In this document: one piece after another, positions 1-7,329 of the stretch
Position numbering within the stretch: the stretch's first letter is position 1
How the letters are laid out: the number at the start of each line of letters is the position of its first letter
Origin: Methylobacterium sp. NEAU K
GTDB lineage: Bacteria > Pseudomonadota > Alphaproteobacteria > Rhizobiales > Beijerinckiaceae
DNA length: 64,000 nt
Reading direction: 5' to 3'
NCBI RefSeq assembly: GCF_030700285.1
Contig: NZ_JAUYZJ010000009.1
Span: 1 to 64,000, forward strand
Translations under genes and position numbers: made by a program
Notes under the pieces: generated by a model
Told to the model about the DNA's origin: nothing
The model's input: only the letters and a program-made list of their open reading frames with translations
Database searches by the model: none

Positions 1-615
1 TCGATAGGCCTCGGCGGCGTACTGGCTGCCGCGATCGGAATGACAGATGAGCCCAGCGGCCGGGCGCTGCCGTTGGGTGGCCATCATCAGGGCGGCCGAC
101 GTCAACTCGGTCCGCATGTGATCACGCATGGACCAGCCGACGATCTTGCGAGTGGCGAGATCGAGCACGGCGGCCAGGTAGAGCCAGCCCTCGCCGGTGG
201 GTAGGTACGTGATGTCGGCGAGCCAGACCGTGTTGGGCAACGCCGCCGAGAACTTTTGCTTCAGGAGATTGGGGGCGATCGGCAGATCGTGGCGGCTGTC
301 GGTCGTGCAGGGCCGGAATCGGCGCCCTGCCAGGGCTCGGATGCCATGACGGCGCATCAGGCGCTCCACTCGCCCGCGACTGGCCGTTCGTCCCTCCGCA
401 CAGAGGGTGGCATGCACCCGAGGCGAGCCGTAGCGCCTGTGATGCCCGGCATGAATACGCCGGACGTCGTCGAGAAGGCGACGGTTGGACGCCGACCGGG
501 CACTCTCGGGACGGGATCGCCAGTCGTAGTAGCCGCTGTGAGAGACTTCGAGCACGCGGCACATGAGACGCACCGGCCAGGTGCTCGCATGCTGCTCGAT
601 GAAAGCGAACGTCAC
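1..615 (-). CDS. IS3-family transposase OrfB (catalytic subunit), 3' part missing
   Basis: This is the DDE integrase-like half of the transposase. The frame opens at GTG 615, overlapping the TGA of orfA, and stays open for 205 codons to the window edge. The N-terminal part matches the HTH_21 region (motif SHSGYYDWRSRPESARS). The first catalytic Asp is in WLADITYLPTGEGW and the second in CHSDRGSQYAAEAYR. The catalytic Glu lies beyond the edge. OrfB is in the -1 frame relative to OrfA. A minus-strand A7 run at 651-645 followed by G gives a classic A-AAA-AAG slippery site, so an OrfAB fusion by -1 frameshifting is likely. No internal stop is seen, so this half looks intact. Confidence 0.85.
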   Translation of the reverse strand, partial: MTFAFIEQHASTWPVRLMCRVLEVSHSGYYDWRSRPESARSASNRRLLDDVRRIHAGHHRRYGSPRVHATLCAEGRTASRGRVERLMRRHGIRALAGRRFRPCTTDSRHDLPIAPNLLKQKFSAALPNTVWLADITYLPTGEGWLYLAAVLDLATRKIVGWSMRDHMRTELTSAALMMATQRQRPAAGLICHSDRGSQYAAEAYR

Positions 616-944
616 TTGGGCATCTCCGCAAAGATGCCGATCGCTTTTTTTAGGACGTCGCGCTCCATGCGCGTCCGATCGAGTTCACGCCGCAGACGAG
701 CGATCTCGGCGGCTTGGTCGGAGGGGGAAGCCACCGGGCTCGCAGCCGCGGCTCTTGGCGATGCTGCTGCCCGTGGTGGTGGTGAAGAGCCTCCCATCAG
801 CGCCGTGCGCCACTGCCTCAGCATGGAGGGTTGGATCCCAAGTTCGGCCGCGATCTGCATCTGTGGTCGCCCGCTGCTTTCCAGCAGGGCCACCGCCTCG
901 CGTTTGAACTCGGGCGTGAACTCCCGTCTCGTCTTCGCCATCAA
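612..944 (-). CDS. IS3-family transposase OrfA (HTH subunit)
   Basis: 110 aa. The N-terminal helix-turn-helix (residues about 4-50, RREFTPEFKREAVALLESSG then IQPSMLRQW) is the HTH_8/transposase_8 domain that recognises the IS ends. A low-complexity Ala/Pro/Ser linker follows (about 53-75). A C-terminal leucine-zipper-like coiled coil (EIARLRRELDRTRMERDVLKKA) serves multimerisation. The start is ATG 944; the second Met is equally possible. The stop overlaps the orfB GTG. The slippery A7 sits in the DVLKK codons near the end. OrfA alone usually regulates transposition, while the OrfAB fusion is the transposase. Confidence 0.88.
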   Translation of the reverse strand: MMAKTRREFTPEFKREAVALLESSGRPQMQIAAELGIQPSMLRQWRTALMGGSSPPPRAAASPRAAAASPVASPSDQAAEIARLRRELDRTRMERDVLKKAIGIFAEMPK

Positions 945-1003
945 ACACCTTCCCAGCCCACAAGGAGCGTATCAGAGGTGTCCGTAGAGCCGGGGGAGGA
1001 TCA

Positions 1004-1552
1004 GACTTCGTCTCCCTGGTGCTGGCGGTGCTCCTCAGCTTCGTCCTCGGTCCCATCGCTAAGCTCCTGCGTCGGCTGCACTGGGCCGCGTGCCGTCCGT
1101 CATCGTCGCCGGGCTGCTCGCACTCTTAGCTGAAGCTGCAGCGGCGGGGCGCTCGCCCGAACAGGACGCCGCGATCGACCAGTGGCTAGCCGAGCGCTGG
1201 GTCGCATCATGCAAGAGGTGGCGAGGACCGCCTACAAGACCGGAGGCGGCCGACAGGGGCGGCTTGCGGCATCGATACGCTTAGCGCCACCGCCAACGTC
1301 GGACCTTCTCGGACCGTTATTCCCAGACGTGGCTCTGTTTGCCACCCTGGTCGCCGTCTCCGCGATCGACGCCCTCGTCTATGCTGTGACGGCCCGCCAT
1401 CGGGCGGGGGGGGTCAGCGCGGCCGATAGGAGCCTGAGGGGGTCGAAGCGCTGCCCCGATGGGCGTCGAACCATCCGCGGCAAATATCACAGCGCGACGG
1501 ATCGCCCGCTCGTGCGTTCTCTGATCGACGTCAGATCACCGAGGGCCCACCC
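1004..1552. other. intergenic/eroded stretch with membrane-protein-like fragments
   Basis: No convincing complete gene. Directly after the IS end, one plus-strand frame reads a hydrophobic segment (DFVSLVLAVLLSFVLGPIA) and stops near 1129. A second frame from 1090 reads a short Ala-rich helix (EQDAAIDQWLAER). A third from 1182 is open to 1556 but loses protein-like character after about 1400. The pattern suggests a small membrane protein split by the IS and by frameshifts; I cannot name it. Confidence 0.35.
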
Positions 1553-2080
1553 ATGAAGCTCCGCACAAGCGGGCTGTCTGCCACCGTTGCGATGCTGTTC
1601 GCTGCCACGGTCGCTCACGCCGAGCCGCCAAAAGCCGCCGTCTTCGACTTCCAGCTCGCCAATCTCGGAGCCCAAGGGCCGACCGAGGCCGATGTGGCCC
1701 GACTCGGCCCTTTGAGCGATCTGCTTCGCGCTCAGCTCAAGGAGACGGGTCGCTACGAGATCGTCTCGACGGCCCCTGTGAAAGCGGACGTTGCCAAGGG
1801 TGCAGAGTTGCGCAAATGCGGCGGCTGCGCGGACGATTTCGCCCGCAGGCTCGGAGCGGATGTGGCGATCACGGGCGAGATCCAGAAGGTCTCGAACCTG
1901 ATCCTGAACATCAACGTCTATGTGAAGGACTTGAAGGCCGGGACGCCCGAGCGGGCCTACAGCGTCGATATCCGCGGCGACAACGACGCCTCGTTCGATC
2001 ACGGGGTGAAGTACCTCGTGAAGAACAGTCTCCCGCCGCCCGGAGCGGACGCCGACGCGACCCAGGGCAAGCACAAGTAG
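1553..2080 (+). CDS. secreted DUF2380/DUF3280-type protein
   Basis: 175 aa. A clear Sec signal peptide (residues 1-23, ending AHA|EPP) sends it to the periplasm. The mature part starts PKAAVFDFQL and continues with an alternating beta/alpha pattern, including GRYEIV and ADVAITGEIQKVSNLILN. This resembles the DUF2380/DUF3280 family, which has a TolB-N/CsgG-like fold. A CGGC pair sits at about residues 88-91, as in DUF3280 members, and could form a disulfide. The family has no assigned reaction; some members sit near c-type cytochrome or methanol/PQQ genes, but no such neighbour is here. The ATG at 1553 follows GGGCCCACCC, a weak ribosome site. It stands alone after the IS-damaged stretch. Confidence 0.72.
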   Translation: MKLRTSGLSATVAMLFAATVAHAEPPKAAVFDFQLANLGAQGPTEADVARLGPLSDLLRAQLKETGRYEIVSTAPVKADVAKGAELRKCGGCADDFARRLGADVAITGEIQKVSNLILNINVYVKDLKAGTPERAYSVDIRGDNDASFDHGVKYLVKNSLPPPGADADATQGKHK

Positions 2081-2146
2081 GATGGCTGCCCCGCCGGTCC
2101 CGTGCTCAGATCGGGCGGCGGGGCTGAGGCGGTACCGGATCAGCCG

Positions 2147-2395
2147 CTACACAGGCAAGCGCTGTAGGCGGACGAGACCGGCGTCCGTGATTTGCCACGT
2201 CGCGAAGGTGCCGCCGATATGCGGCCCGGCCTGCTCACCGAGCCATACGAAATCGCCTCGGCTTTCGAGGCTACAGAGGTGACCGTGGTCGCTCGGCCAA
2301 GCCCGATCCAGCGCGCGCTTGACGGAGATGCGCCCGTTCGTCGAGCGGGCGGCCTTCGTGAGGAGGCGGTGTTCGTGGTTGACCAGCAAGAGCAT
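2147..2395 (-). CDS. hypothetical protein, winged-helix-like
   Basis: 82 aa from the ATG at 2395; a longer frame reaches 2449. The protein is compact and mixed, with NHEHRLLTKAAR, a region rich in H/S/D/W, and a C-terminal TFATWQITDAGLVRLQRL. The last motif (W-x-ITD-x-G-x-x-x-L) is the usual closing strand and helix of small winged-helix proteins. I do not recognise a named family. No operon partner is evident, since the next gene is 156 bp away. The frame has good coding character for this GC content. Confidence 0.5.
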   Translation of the reverse strand: MLLLVNHEHRLLTKAARSTNGRISVKRALDRAWPSDHGHLCSLESRGDFVWLGEQAGPHIGGTFATWQITDAGLVRLQRLPV

Positions 2396-2550
2396 TCTCC
2401 AAAGCGAGCGGGGAGAAACTACGCAGGCACTGCGTAGCAGATTACCCAATCAGAAATGTTTGGCAACAGACGGGGCGCGGCCTGGCGCCCCCTCTGTACG
2501 GGCTGGGCGGCCACATCATAACGGCTCGCCCGGTTCCCCACCGCGAGGCG

Positions 2551-2793
2551 CTACGCGCCCCGATCGTCGCGGCCTGAACCGTTCATCTCTGGCGGCCCCG
2601 CGATAGGGGTGCTGTCCACCAGGATCCGGATCATCTCGGATCGATTTGCGAGCATCGTGGCAGGCGGCTCCCCGACCAGGGCTTTCCACGCTGCGACAAA
2701 CTCGGATCGCGATATGTCAGCAAGTCCGTCCGTGCGCAGAGACAGCGGCTCGACCGGCTTGGCGCGTTCGTTGACCATCGGCACGGTACGCAC
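2551..2793 (-). CDS. hypothetical protein, 80 aa
   Basis: Alternative start ATG 2778 (MVNERAKPVEPLSL). It contains a well-formed amphipathic segment (SEFVAAWKALVGEPPATML followed by RSEMIRILVDSTP). There is no signal peptide or transmembrane helix. The family is unknown to me; it resembles small orphan proteins common in Methylobacterium. The opposite-strand frame at 2609-2797 covers the same bases but has poor composition and was left out. Confidence 0.5.
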   Translation of the reverse strand: MRTVPMVNERAKPVEPLSLRTDGLADISRSEFVAAWKALVGEPPATMLANRSEMIRILVDSTPIAGPPEMNGSGRDDRGA

Positions 2794-2952
2794 ATGACTC
2801 GATCCAGGTTTCGCGGCACTGCAACCAGGGTAAGCGTGGCTTTAACGGAGTGGTCGAAATGGAGTCACACCTTCCCCAGCCTGTAGTCGGACCGCGCCGC
2901 GGGATCGAACTCGGCAGTGGCGTCATCGAAATCGGCCTGGCATAGCGTGTCG

Positions 2953-3159
2953 ATGACCGACAAAGTCCCGTACCCCTATGCCATCGAGGTCTCGCCGCTT
3001 CCCAAGCCGGAAGGCCATTTCCAATGGGCGATTCGTCGAAGCGGCAAGCTGATCGAGCGATCTGACCGTCCGCATCGCAGCGAGGCGAAGGCGTATGAGA
3101 GCGCCCTGGAGGCCGTCGAGCGGGCGATGAAGCCGGGCGCCGATGGCGGCCGTCGCTGA
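2953..3159 (+). CDS. hypothetical protein, 68 aa
   Basis: Starts MTDKVPYPYAIEVSPLP; an in-frame upstream start at 2917 is less likely. The sequence reads like a single small beta-beta-alpha domain: FQWAIRRSGKLIERSD (two strands with a turn) followed by a long helix SEAKAYESALEAVERAM. This resembles short DUF-type proteins that carry a W-x-IR-x-G-K pattern. It is cytoplasmic with no metal or catalytic motif. Function unknown. Confidence 0.6.
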   Translation: MTDKVPYPYAIEVSPLPKPEGHFQWAIRRSGKLIERSDRPHRSEAKAYESALEAVERAMKPGADGGRR

Positions 3160-3316
3160 GCGCGCCAACGTCCGCATGGCCCACCTCAGCGCCGCAGAAT
3201 CACGTCAGCGGTAGGCTAGAAATAAGCATGTTTGGATGGACGGCGGTTTCGGTAGACCGCCGCGGCAGCGAGCTTGGCGGCAGCGACGTTTGAGGTCCGG
3301 TCGAAACTGGAGATCG

Positions 3317-3487
3317 ATGATGCTCAAGACGCTGACCGCTCTGATCCCGGCCGTGGCACTCGCCGCTGCCGTTTCGGCCACGCCAGCCTCGGCCAAGACC
3401 ATCATTATCAAGAAGGGCGGCCATCACCACGGCTTCATGCACCATCACGGTAGCAAGAAGGTCATCATCAAGAAGCGCGAGGGCTGA
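3317..3487 (+). CDS. small secreted His-rich protein
   Basis: 56 aa from ATG 3317. A signal peptide (about residues 1-25, cut after ATPASA) is followed by a mature peptide of only about 30 residues built from two similar halves: KTIIIKKGGHHHGFMHHHG and SKKVIIKKREG. The His clusters suggest metal binding in the periplasm; that is inference from composition. The cleavage signal and the paired IIIKK/VIIKK strands are seen directly. No partner gene is adjacent. Confidence 0.65.
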   Translation: MMLKTLTALIPAVALAAAVSATPASAKTIIIKKGGHHHGFMHHHGSKKVIIKKREG

Positions 3488-3613
3488 TAGGCCGTCCGCT
3501 CAACGGCCTCGTTTCTTGCAACGGAGACGAGGATCGCGTCCACTGCTAATGTGCGAGCCCAGGCCGCCACCCTCACGGCTCGTCCGGCCTCGCGCAAATG
3601 CGGCCGAGGATCT

Positions 3614-3976
3614 CTACCGGCGCCCGTGAATCGCCAGAGCGAGCAGGTAGCCGATCGCTCCCGCCATGACGGCCAGTACCAACGGTGACTCCTTGGCATA
3701 CTGGCTGAGTGCCTCGTTTCCCTGGCGGTAGGCGCGCTCTGCGTCGGGATAGCGCTCACGAGCCCGATCGAGAGTGTCGCTGGCAAATTCCTTTGCCTGG
3801 CTCGCCGCGTCCCCGAGTGTGTCTTTGGCCTGCCTGTACCGGCTCTGAGCCGAACCCTTCAACTCGGTCGCTTTGCCCTCGGCCTGCATCTGTCGGTCTC
3901 CGCTTAGTTCGCCGGCAGCACCTTTGATCTTGCCGCCGACTTCCTTCGCGGCACCGGTGACCCGATCCTCGTCCAT
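3614..3976 (-). CDS. CsbD-like stress protein with C-terminal membrane anchor
   Basis: 120 aa. Residues 1-60 are the CsbD domain (MDEDRVTGAAKEVGGKIKG, then GDRQMQAEGKATELKG), an extended helical-bundle family induced by general stress. A second helical stretch (KDTLGDAASQAKEFASDTLDRA) leads to a transmembrane helix at about 96-115 (SPLVLAVMAGAIGYLLALA). CsbD proteins are usually soluble and about 60-70 aa, so the anchored version is a common alphaproteobacterial variant tying the domain to the inner membrane. It is divergent from the three-gene envelope cassette starting at 4149, and the two probably share the 172-bp control region between them. Confidence 0.85.
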   Translation of the reverse strand: MDEDRVTGAAKEVGGKIKGAAGELSGDRQMQAEGKATELKGSAQSRYRQAKDTLGDAASQAKEFASDTLDRARERYPDAERAYRQGNEALSQYAKESPLVLAVMAGAIGYLLALAIHGRR

Positions 3977-4148
3977 AGCTCTTCCTCAGAAATCCGATAC
4001 CCGTGTGTGCAGGGCGTCATCGCATTGATAACGCGCGGTCAGCCCCATTGGTCTCGACGGCGGACTTGGTGACTATCGACAGCGCAGCGGAACTGTATCG
4101 AGCCCTCATGGTTCCCTCCGGTCCAGACTGCCCCGGAGGAACAGCCCG

Positions 4149-4592
4149 ATGCCGAACGGTGCTCAAGATCACCGGCCAAGCGCAACCGATCCAGGTTTTG
4201 GTGAGGCGCGCGGCTTTGCCGACGCACTGCGCGATCAGGCCCAGGGCTATGTGGACAAGCGCAAGGCTGACGCGGCGCGGATGGTCTCGGATGTCGGCGA
4301 TGCCATCCGAGTCACAGGCGCCAGCTTCGACGGCCTGCCGCAGCTGAGAGAGTTCTTCGATCAGGCCGCCCTCGGCGTCGATGAGTTGGCCGAGGATATC
4401 TCCCGGCGCTCGTTCAGCGAGATGTACGACGAGGTCCACGCGGCGGCCCGGCGCCGCCCCGCTCTGGCGACCGCAGCCGCCGCGCTAGCCGGCTTCGCGC
4501 TCTTCCGGCTCCTGAACCTGCACGCTGTCCGGCCGGTCCCACGCTCGCATGCCTTGGTTCCGGTCGACACGCTCCCGCAGTCGACTCTGTAG
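4149..4592 (+). CDS. membrane-anchored helical protein of the stress cassette
   Basis: 147 aa. A good ribosome site (GGAGGA, 8 bp before the ATG) fixes the start. The first 95 residues form amphipathic helices (FADALRDQAQGYVDKRKADA, then LREFFDQAALGVDELAEDIS). One hydrophobic helix follows (ALATAAAALAGFALFRLL). It resembles the nutrient-deprivation-induced or apolipoprotein-like helical proteins that precede holin-3_6 genes in Rhizobiales. Ten bp separate it from the next gene, so this is the first gene of an operon of three. Its role in envelope stress is inferred from the neighbours. Confidence 0.65.
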   Translation: MPNGAQDHRPSATDPGFGEARGFADALRDQAQGYVDKRKADAARMVSDVGDAIRVTGASFDGLPQLREFFDQAALGVDELAEDISRRSFSEMYDEVHAAARRRPALATAAAALAGFALFRLLNLHAVRPVPRSHALVPVDTLPQSTL

Positions 4593-4601
4593 GAGGGCGA
4601 G

Positions 4602-4997
4602 ATGGCTGAGCCCGGAACACGAAGCATCCCCACGCTCGTGGGCGATGCGGTTCGCGAATTGCGGGATCTCGTCGGCAGCGAGATCACGCTGTTCCGCACC
4701 GAGATGGCGCACGGCGTACGTCGCATCTCCCTTGGTCTGAGCCTCCTCGTCGCGGCGGCGGTGTTTGCGATCGCTGGCCTGTTCACGCTGCTTCTGGCGT
4801 TGGTGAAGGGTATCGCGGTTCTCGTACAGTCGGATGCCCTTGCGGCGCTGATCGTCGGAGGCGTCTTCCTCCTGCTCGCGCTCGGTCTGGGGCTGTTTGG
4901 GCGCAGCAAAGCGGCGCTCTCCGGTCTGGAGCCAAGGCGGACAGAACGGCAGATCAGACAAGACGCGCAGATTTTGACGGAGCGCAGGGACGCATGA
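4602..4997 (+). CDS. phage holin superfamily III-like (DUF1469) membrane protein
   Basis: 131 aa. An N-terminal amphipathic helix (VGDAVRELRDLVGSEITLFR) precedes two transmembrane helices, at about 44-66 (LGLSLLVAAAVFAIAGLFTLL) and about 78-98 (LAALIVGGVFLLLALGLGLF). This is the Phage_holin_3_6/DUF1469 layout. Despite the name these are chromosomal membrane proteins, normally placed between a helical protein and a DUF3618 protein, as here. The stop overlaps the next start (ATGA), so the two are translationally coupled. Confidence 0.82.
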   Translation: MAEPGTRSIPTLVGDAVRELRDLVGSEITLFRTEMAHGVRRISLGLSLLVAAAVFAIAGLFTLLLALVKGIAVLVQSDALAALIVGGVFLLLALGLGLFGRSKAALSGLEPRRTERQIRQDAQILTERRDA

Positions 4998-5413
4998 GCA
5001 ACTCACCGGATGCACTGGAGCAGGATGTCGAGGCGAGCCGCGGGCGGTTGGACCGCACGTTGGGCGACCTGCAGATGCGTCTGAACGCCCCGGGCATGCC
5101 CCGTAATCTCGCCGACCTACGACGCTCCGGGCAGGAGGCTGGCGAGGTCGTCGAACGCCTCGTCGCCGATGTGCGGACCAATCCCGTTCCAGCGCTGCTG
5201 ATCGCAGCCGGGTTCGGCTTGCTCGTCTTCGAAGCCTTCCGATCGGCGGCGGACCGACGGCGCTTGGCGGTGGTCGCAGCTGGCTCCGCGGTTGCACCGA
5301 ACGATCGACATCTTCCGGAGAATCATCAGGATCGGATGCGCGAGCGGCTCGACGATGCGCTGGAGGACAGCTTTCCCGGAAGCGATCCGGTCTCGGTGCG
5401 GATCACGAAATAA
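4994..5413 (+). CDS. DUF3618-like membrane-anchored protein
   Basis: 139 aa. The N terminus (DALEQDVEASRGRLDRTLGDLQMRL) is the DUF3618 signature, in which E-x-x-R-x-x-L-x-x-T-L-x-x-L forms a coiled helix. A transmembrane helix is at about 72-90 (PVPALLIAAGFGLLVFEAF). A C-terminal acidic tail (RLDDALEDSFPGSDPVSV) ends in the PGSDPVS motif found in many small alphaproteobacterial stress proteins. Last gene of the cassette that starts at 4149. Confidence 0.75.
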   Translation: MSNSPDALEQDVEASRGRLDRTLGDLQMRLNAPGMPRNLADLRRSGQEAGEVVERLVADVRTNPVPALLIAAGFGLLVFEAFRSAADRRRLAVVAAGSAVAPNDRHLPENHQDRMRERLDDALEDSFPGSDPVSVRITK

Positions 5414-5730
5414 GGCGTTCGATCCTCGGCGATGCGGGCCAGCGCGTCGTGCCGGCTGCGATCCTGGGAAAGCGTCCGCCGGGCGGTCGACGGCGCGGCG
5501 TCCCTTCGGCCGCCCGATCGGGCTCGAGCCCGGCGAGATGCGAAACGGCGCCCAACGCGGGAGAACCTGCCTCGGGCGGAGCTAGTGGTCAGAACCTGAC
5601 GCTTGGTACCCGCTTGCAGGACCCGCTACAGATAGATAGCGGCCGTTCGGGTCGAGCCACACCGCAGATGAAACAGGGAAGGCGCGCGTGTCGAGCCTGC
5701 CTCGTTGGCCTCCTTCATGGCGACCCGGTC
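5414..5730. other. intergenic, nothing recognised
   Basis: High-GC sequence between the DUF3618 gene and the convergent SnoaL-like gene. No frame with protein-like composition, no strong terminator and no repeat was found. Confidence 0.5.
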
Positions 5731-6111
5731 TCAGACCATCTGCTCGACCCATTGCGCGCGGGAAGACCCCGGCTCGAACGCGTCGCCAAAATACTGGGTT
5801 TCCCGGATCACCTTCCCCTCAAGAAATTCCATAATGCTCACAGCGTAAGAGGGTCGTCCGTCATACATCAAAACATATTCGGTGACCCAGAGACCGCCTG
5901 CACCGATGATCCGCCGCACCGTAAAGCGCTTCCGGTTCGGTTGCGCTGCGCGAGACGACTGGATGCGTTGTCGCCCGCGGATGCGCTCGCCTGATTGCGG
6001 GTACTCAAGGACCGCCTCCTCACGGTAGATTTCGTGCTCCTGATCGAAATCGTTCGCGTCGGATGCGGCCCAATGACGATCCAGAGCCGCTCGAACTTCT
6101 TGATCGTTCAT
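5731..6111 (-). CDS. SnoaL-like/NTF2-fold protein
   Basis: 126 aa, the usual size for a single SnoaL-like cone domain. The N-terminal helix MNDQEVRAALDRHWAASDAND and the following DQEHEIYREEAVLEYPQSGE are the typical start of this fold. The middle GRQRIQSSRAAQPNRKRF and the strand-rich C terminus (VTEYVLMYDGRPSYAVSI, then VIRETQYFGDAFEP) complete it. Members serve as polyketide cyclases, isomerases or ligand-binding proteins; the specific ligand cannot be told. Monocistronic. Confidence 0.82.
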   Translation of the reverse strand: MNDQEVRAALDRHWAASDANDFDQEHEIYREEAVLEYPQSGERIRGRQRIQSSRAAQPNRKRFTVRRIIGAGGLWVTEYVLMYDGRPSYAVSIMEFLEGKVIRETQYFGDAFEPGSSRAQWVEQMV

Positions 6112-6330
6112 ATTGAGCCTCCTTGAGCATGGCCGATGATCTTATGCCGTCATACCACGCGCTTGCCCCGGAACAGGCTTCCGGAGGTGTGGGGGAAGAG
6201 CTGCTGCATCGTGAGCGCTGAGTGGTTGAGAACGGGCGAAAGCCACCCTTGGCGGTGGGTACCAAGTCTCAGTTTCTAACCACTAGCAGTTCGACGGCGG
6301 AGACCACCACCTGTTCCGGCCGCATCCTGC

Positions 6331-6618
6331 TCAGCCTCGCGCGCGCCTTCCGTGCGGCGAAGTCGGGTCTTGTTGGCCGTCGGGCCCGCGATCCATCTCC
6401 CCTTTGATCGGCAGTCGACCCAAGACTGATCCTGCTTCATCCCGTACGATCAGCGTCCACGGCTGGTCTGGATCGACTTCGATCACCGCGTCCGCCATCT
6501 CGGCGATGACGCTGCGCGCCTCGGCGAGCGCTTGGTCGAGGTTCCCGGCTTCGGCACCCTCGCCGTCGCGGATCACCTCCTCGCCGCTCACGAGATCGAA
6601 GAAGTAGCGCGCGGACAT
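6331..6618 (-). CDS. DUF6894 family small protein
   Basis: 95 aa from the second Met (MSARYFFDLVSGEEVIRDGE). The pattern RYFFDL-x(5-8)-I-x-D-x-E-G, a helix of A/E (QALAEARSVIAEMAD) and a closing strand WTLIVRDEAGSVLGRLP are the DUF6894 hallmark. These are single-domain, function-unknown proteins very abundant in Methylobacterium and Bradyrhizobium. The C-terminal 25 residues are Gly/Arg-rich and beyond the domain. A paralogue lies at 59179-59412. Confidence 0.8.
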   Translation of the reverse strand: MSARYFFDLVSGEEVIRDGEGAEAGNLDQALAEARSVIAEMADAVIEVDPDQPWTLIVRDEAGSVLGRLPIKGEMDRGPDGQQDPTSPHGRRARG

Positions 6619-6864
6619 CGACAAATTCCCTGACGCACGAACTCGGAGAGGAGCGGCCGCGGTCGCCTACGTAGTTTGACCGACCCTAACTCCGCCCTTT
6701 CGCGAAACAAATATATCCCAACGATTTACCTGTGTATGTATTCTGACTTGTGAAAATGTAAAATGTATGGCGTATTAGGTCTCTGTAGGTATCCAACTGC
6801 TCCGCATCTCGCACCCACTCCGGTGATGTATTGAGTTGAAAACAGCCAATTTAGGGGAATTATT

Positions 6865-7026
6865 ATGCTTGCGATGCTCGAGGATTTGCCGCAGAAAGCG
6901 GATATTTCGATTGACATAAATAAATATAAACTGCGATCACACATCGCCAAGATGATCGCGAAAATTCAAGCCGATAAGCGAATTGCACTGGGTGACGACA
7001 AAGATAGCCTCGAACCTAGGACTTGA
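6865..7026 (+). CDS. AT-rich orphan microprotein, 53 aa
   Basis: A short gene with a very good ribosome site (AGGGGA at 6853-6858, 6 bp before ATG 6865). The peptide begins MLAMLEDLPQKADISIDINK and contains a lysine/isoleucine-rich amphipathic helix (KLRSHIAKMIAKIQADKRI). Codon use is A/T-ending (AAT AAA TAT AAA), sharply unlike the surrounding genes, and the region from about 6690 to 7020 is AT-rich, which points to horizontal origin. I do not recognise the family. Translation is supported only by the ribosome site and the clean helix pattern. Confidence 0.5.
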   Translation: MLAMLEDLPQKADISIDINKYKLRSHIAKMIAKIQADKRIALGDDKDSLEPRT

Positions 7027-7329
7027 TCGATCGCCCGCCACGTGCGCGCTCTTCGCCGCTCGTTGATCCGCGTAGTTTGATGGCCGTTCGAGGTGGGCCC
7101 ACCGCGCTCAGCGCGACCCGGGCCTCGGACTGATCACGCTGCAGGGTTGCCCGCTGGAGCGATCGTCCTGGAAGCCGCCGGCCTTGGGCGTGGCCGCCGA
7201 CGCAGGCCACGCGATGTCGAGCCCCTGAGCTATGCTCCCCAGAGCGTCGACCTGATCGTCAGGCACGCCGGCCGCAATCTTGCGTCAGGGCAGACCGATT
7301 GCCCCTGGGCGACGGTTTGAGAGGACGCC
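7027..7329. other. intergenic, upstream of the ABC binding-protein gene
   Basis: No protein-like frame. The stretch returns from AT-rich to normal GC after about 7020 and should hold the promoter of the gene starting at 7330; no specific operator was seen. Confidence 0.4.

Larger units (their letters stand above)
1..1003 (-). mobile_element. IS3-family insertion sequence, partial at left window edge
   Basis: The element carries orfA (612-944) and orfB (1-615) on the minus strand, the standard IS3 two-frame layout. The probable outer end lies near 1003, where the minus strand reads TGATCCTCCCCCGGCT, a start that fits an IS3-type terminal inverted repeat. This end is inferred, because the other terminus and any target duplication lie outside the window. 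Sequence just beyond 1003 looks like a broken membrane-protein frame, consistent with insertion into a gene. Confidence 0.75.
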
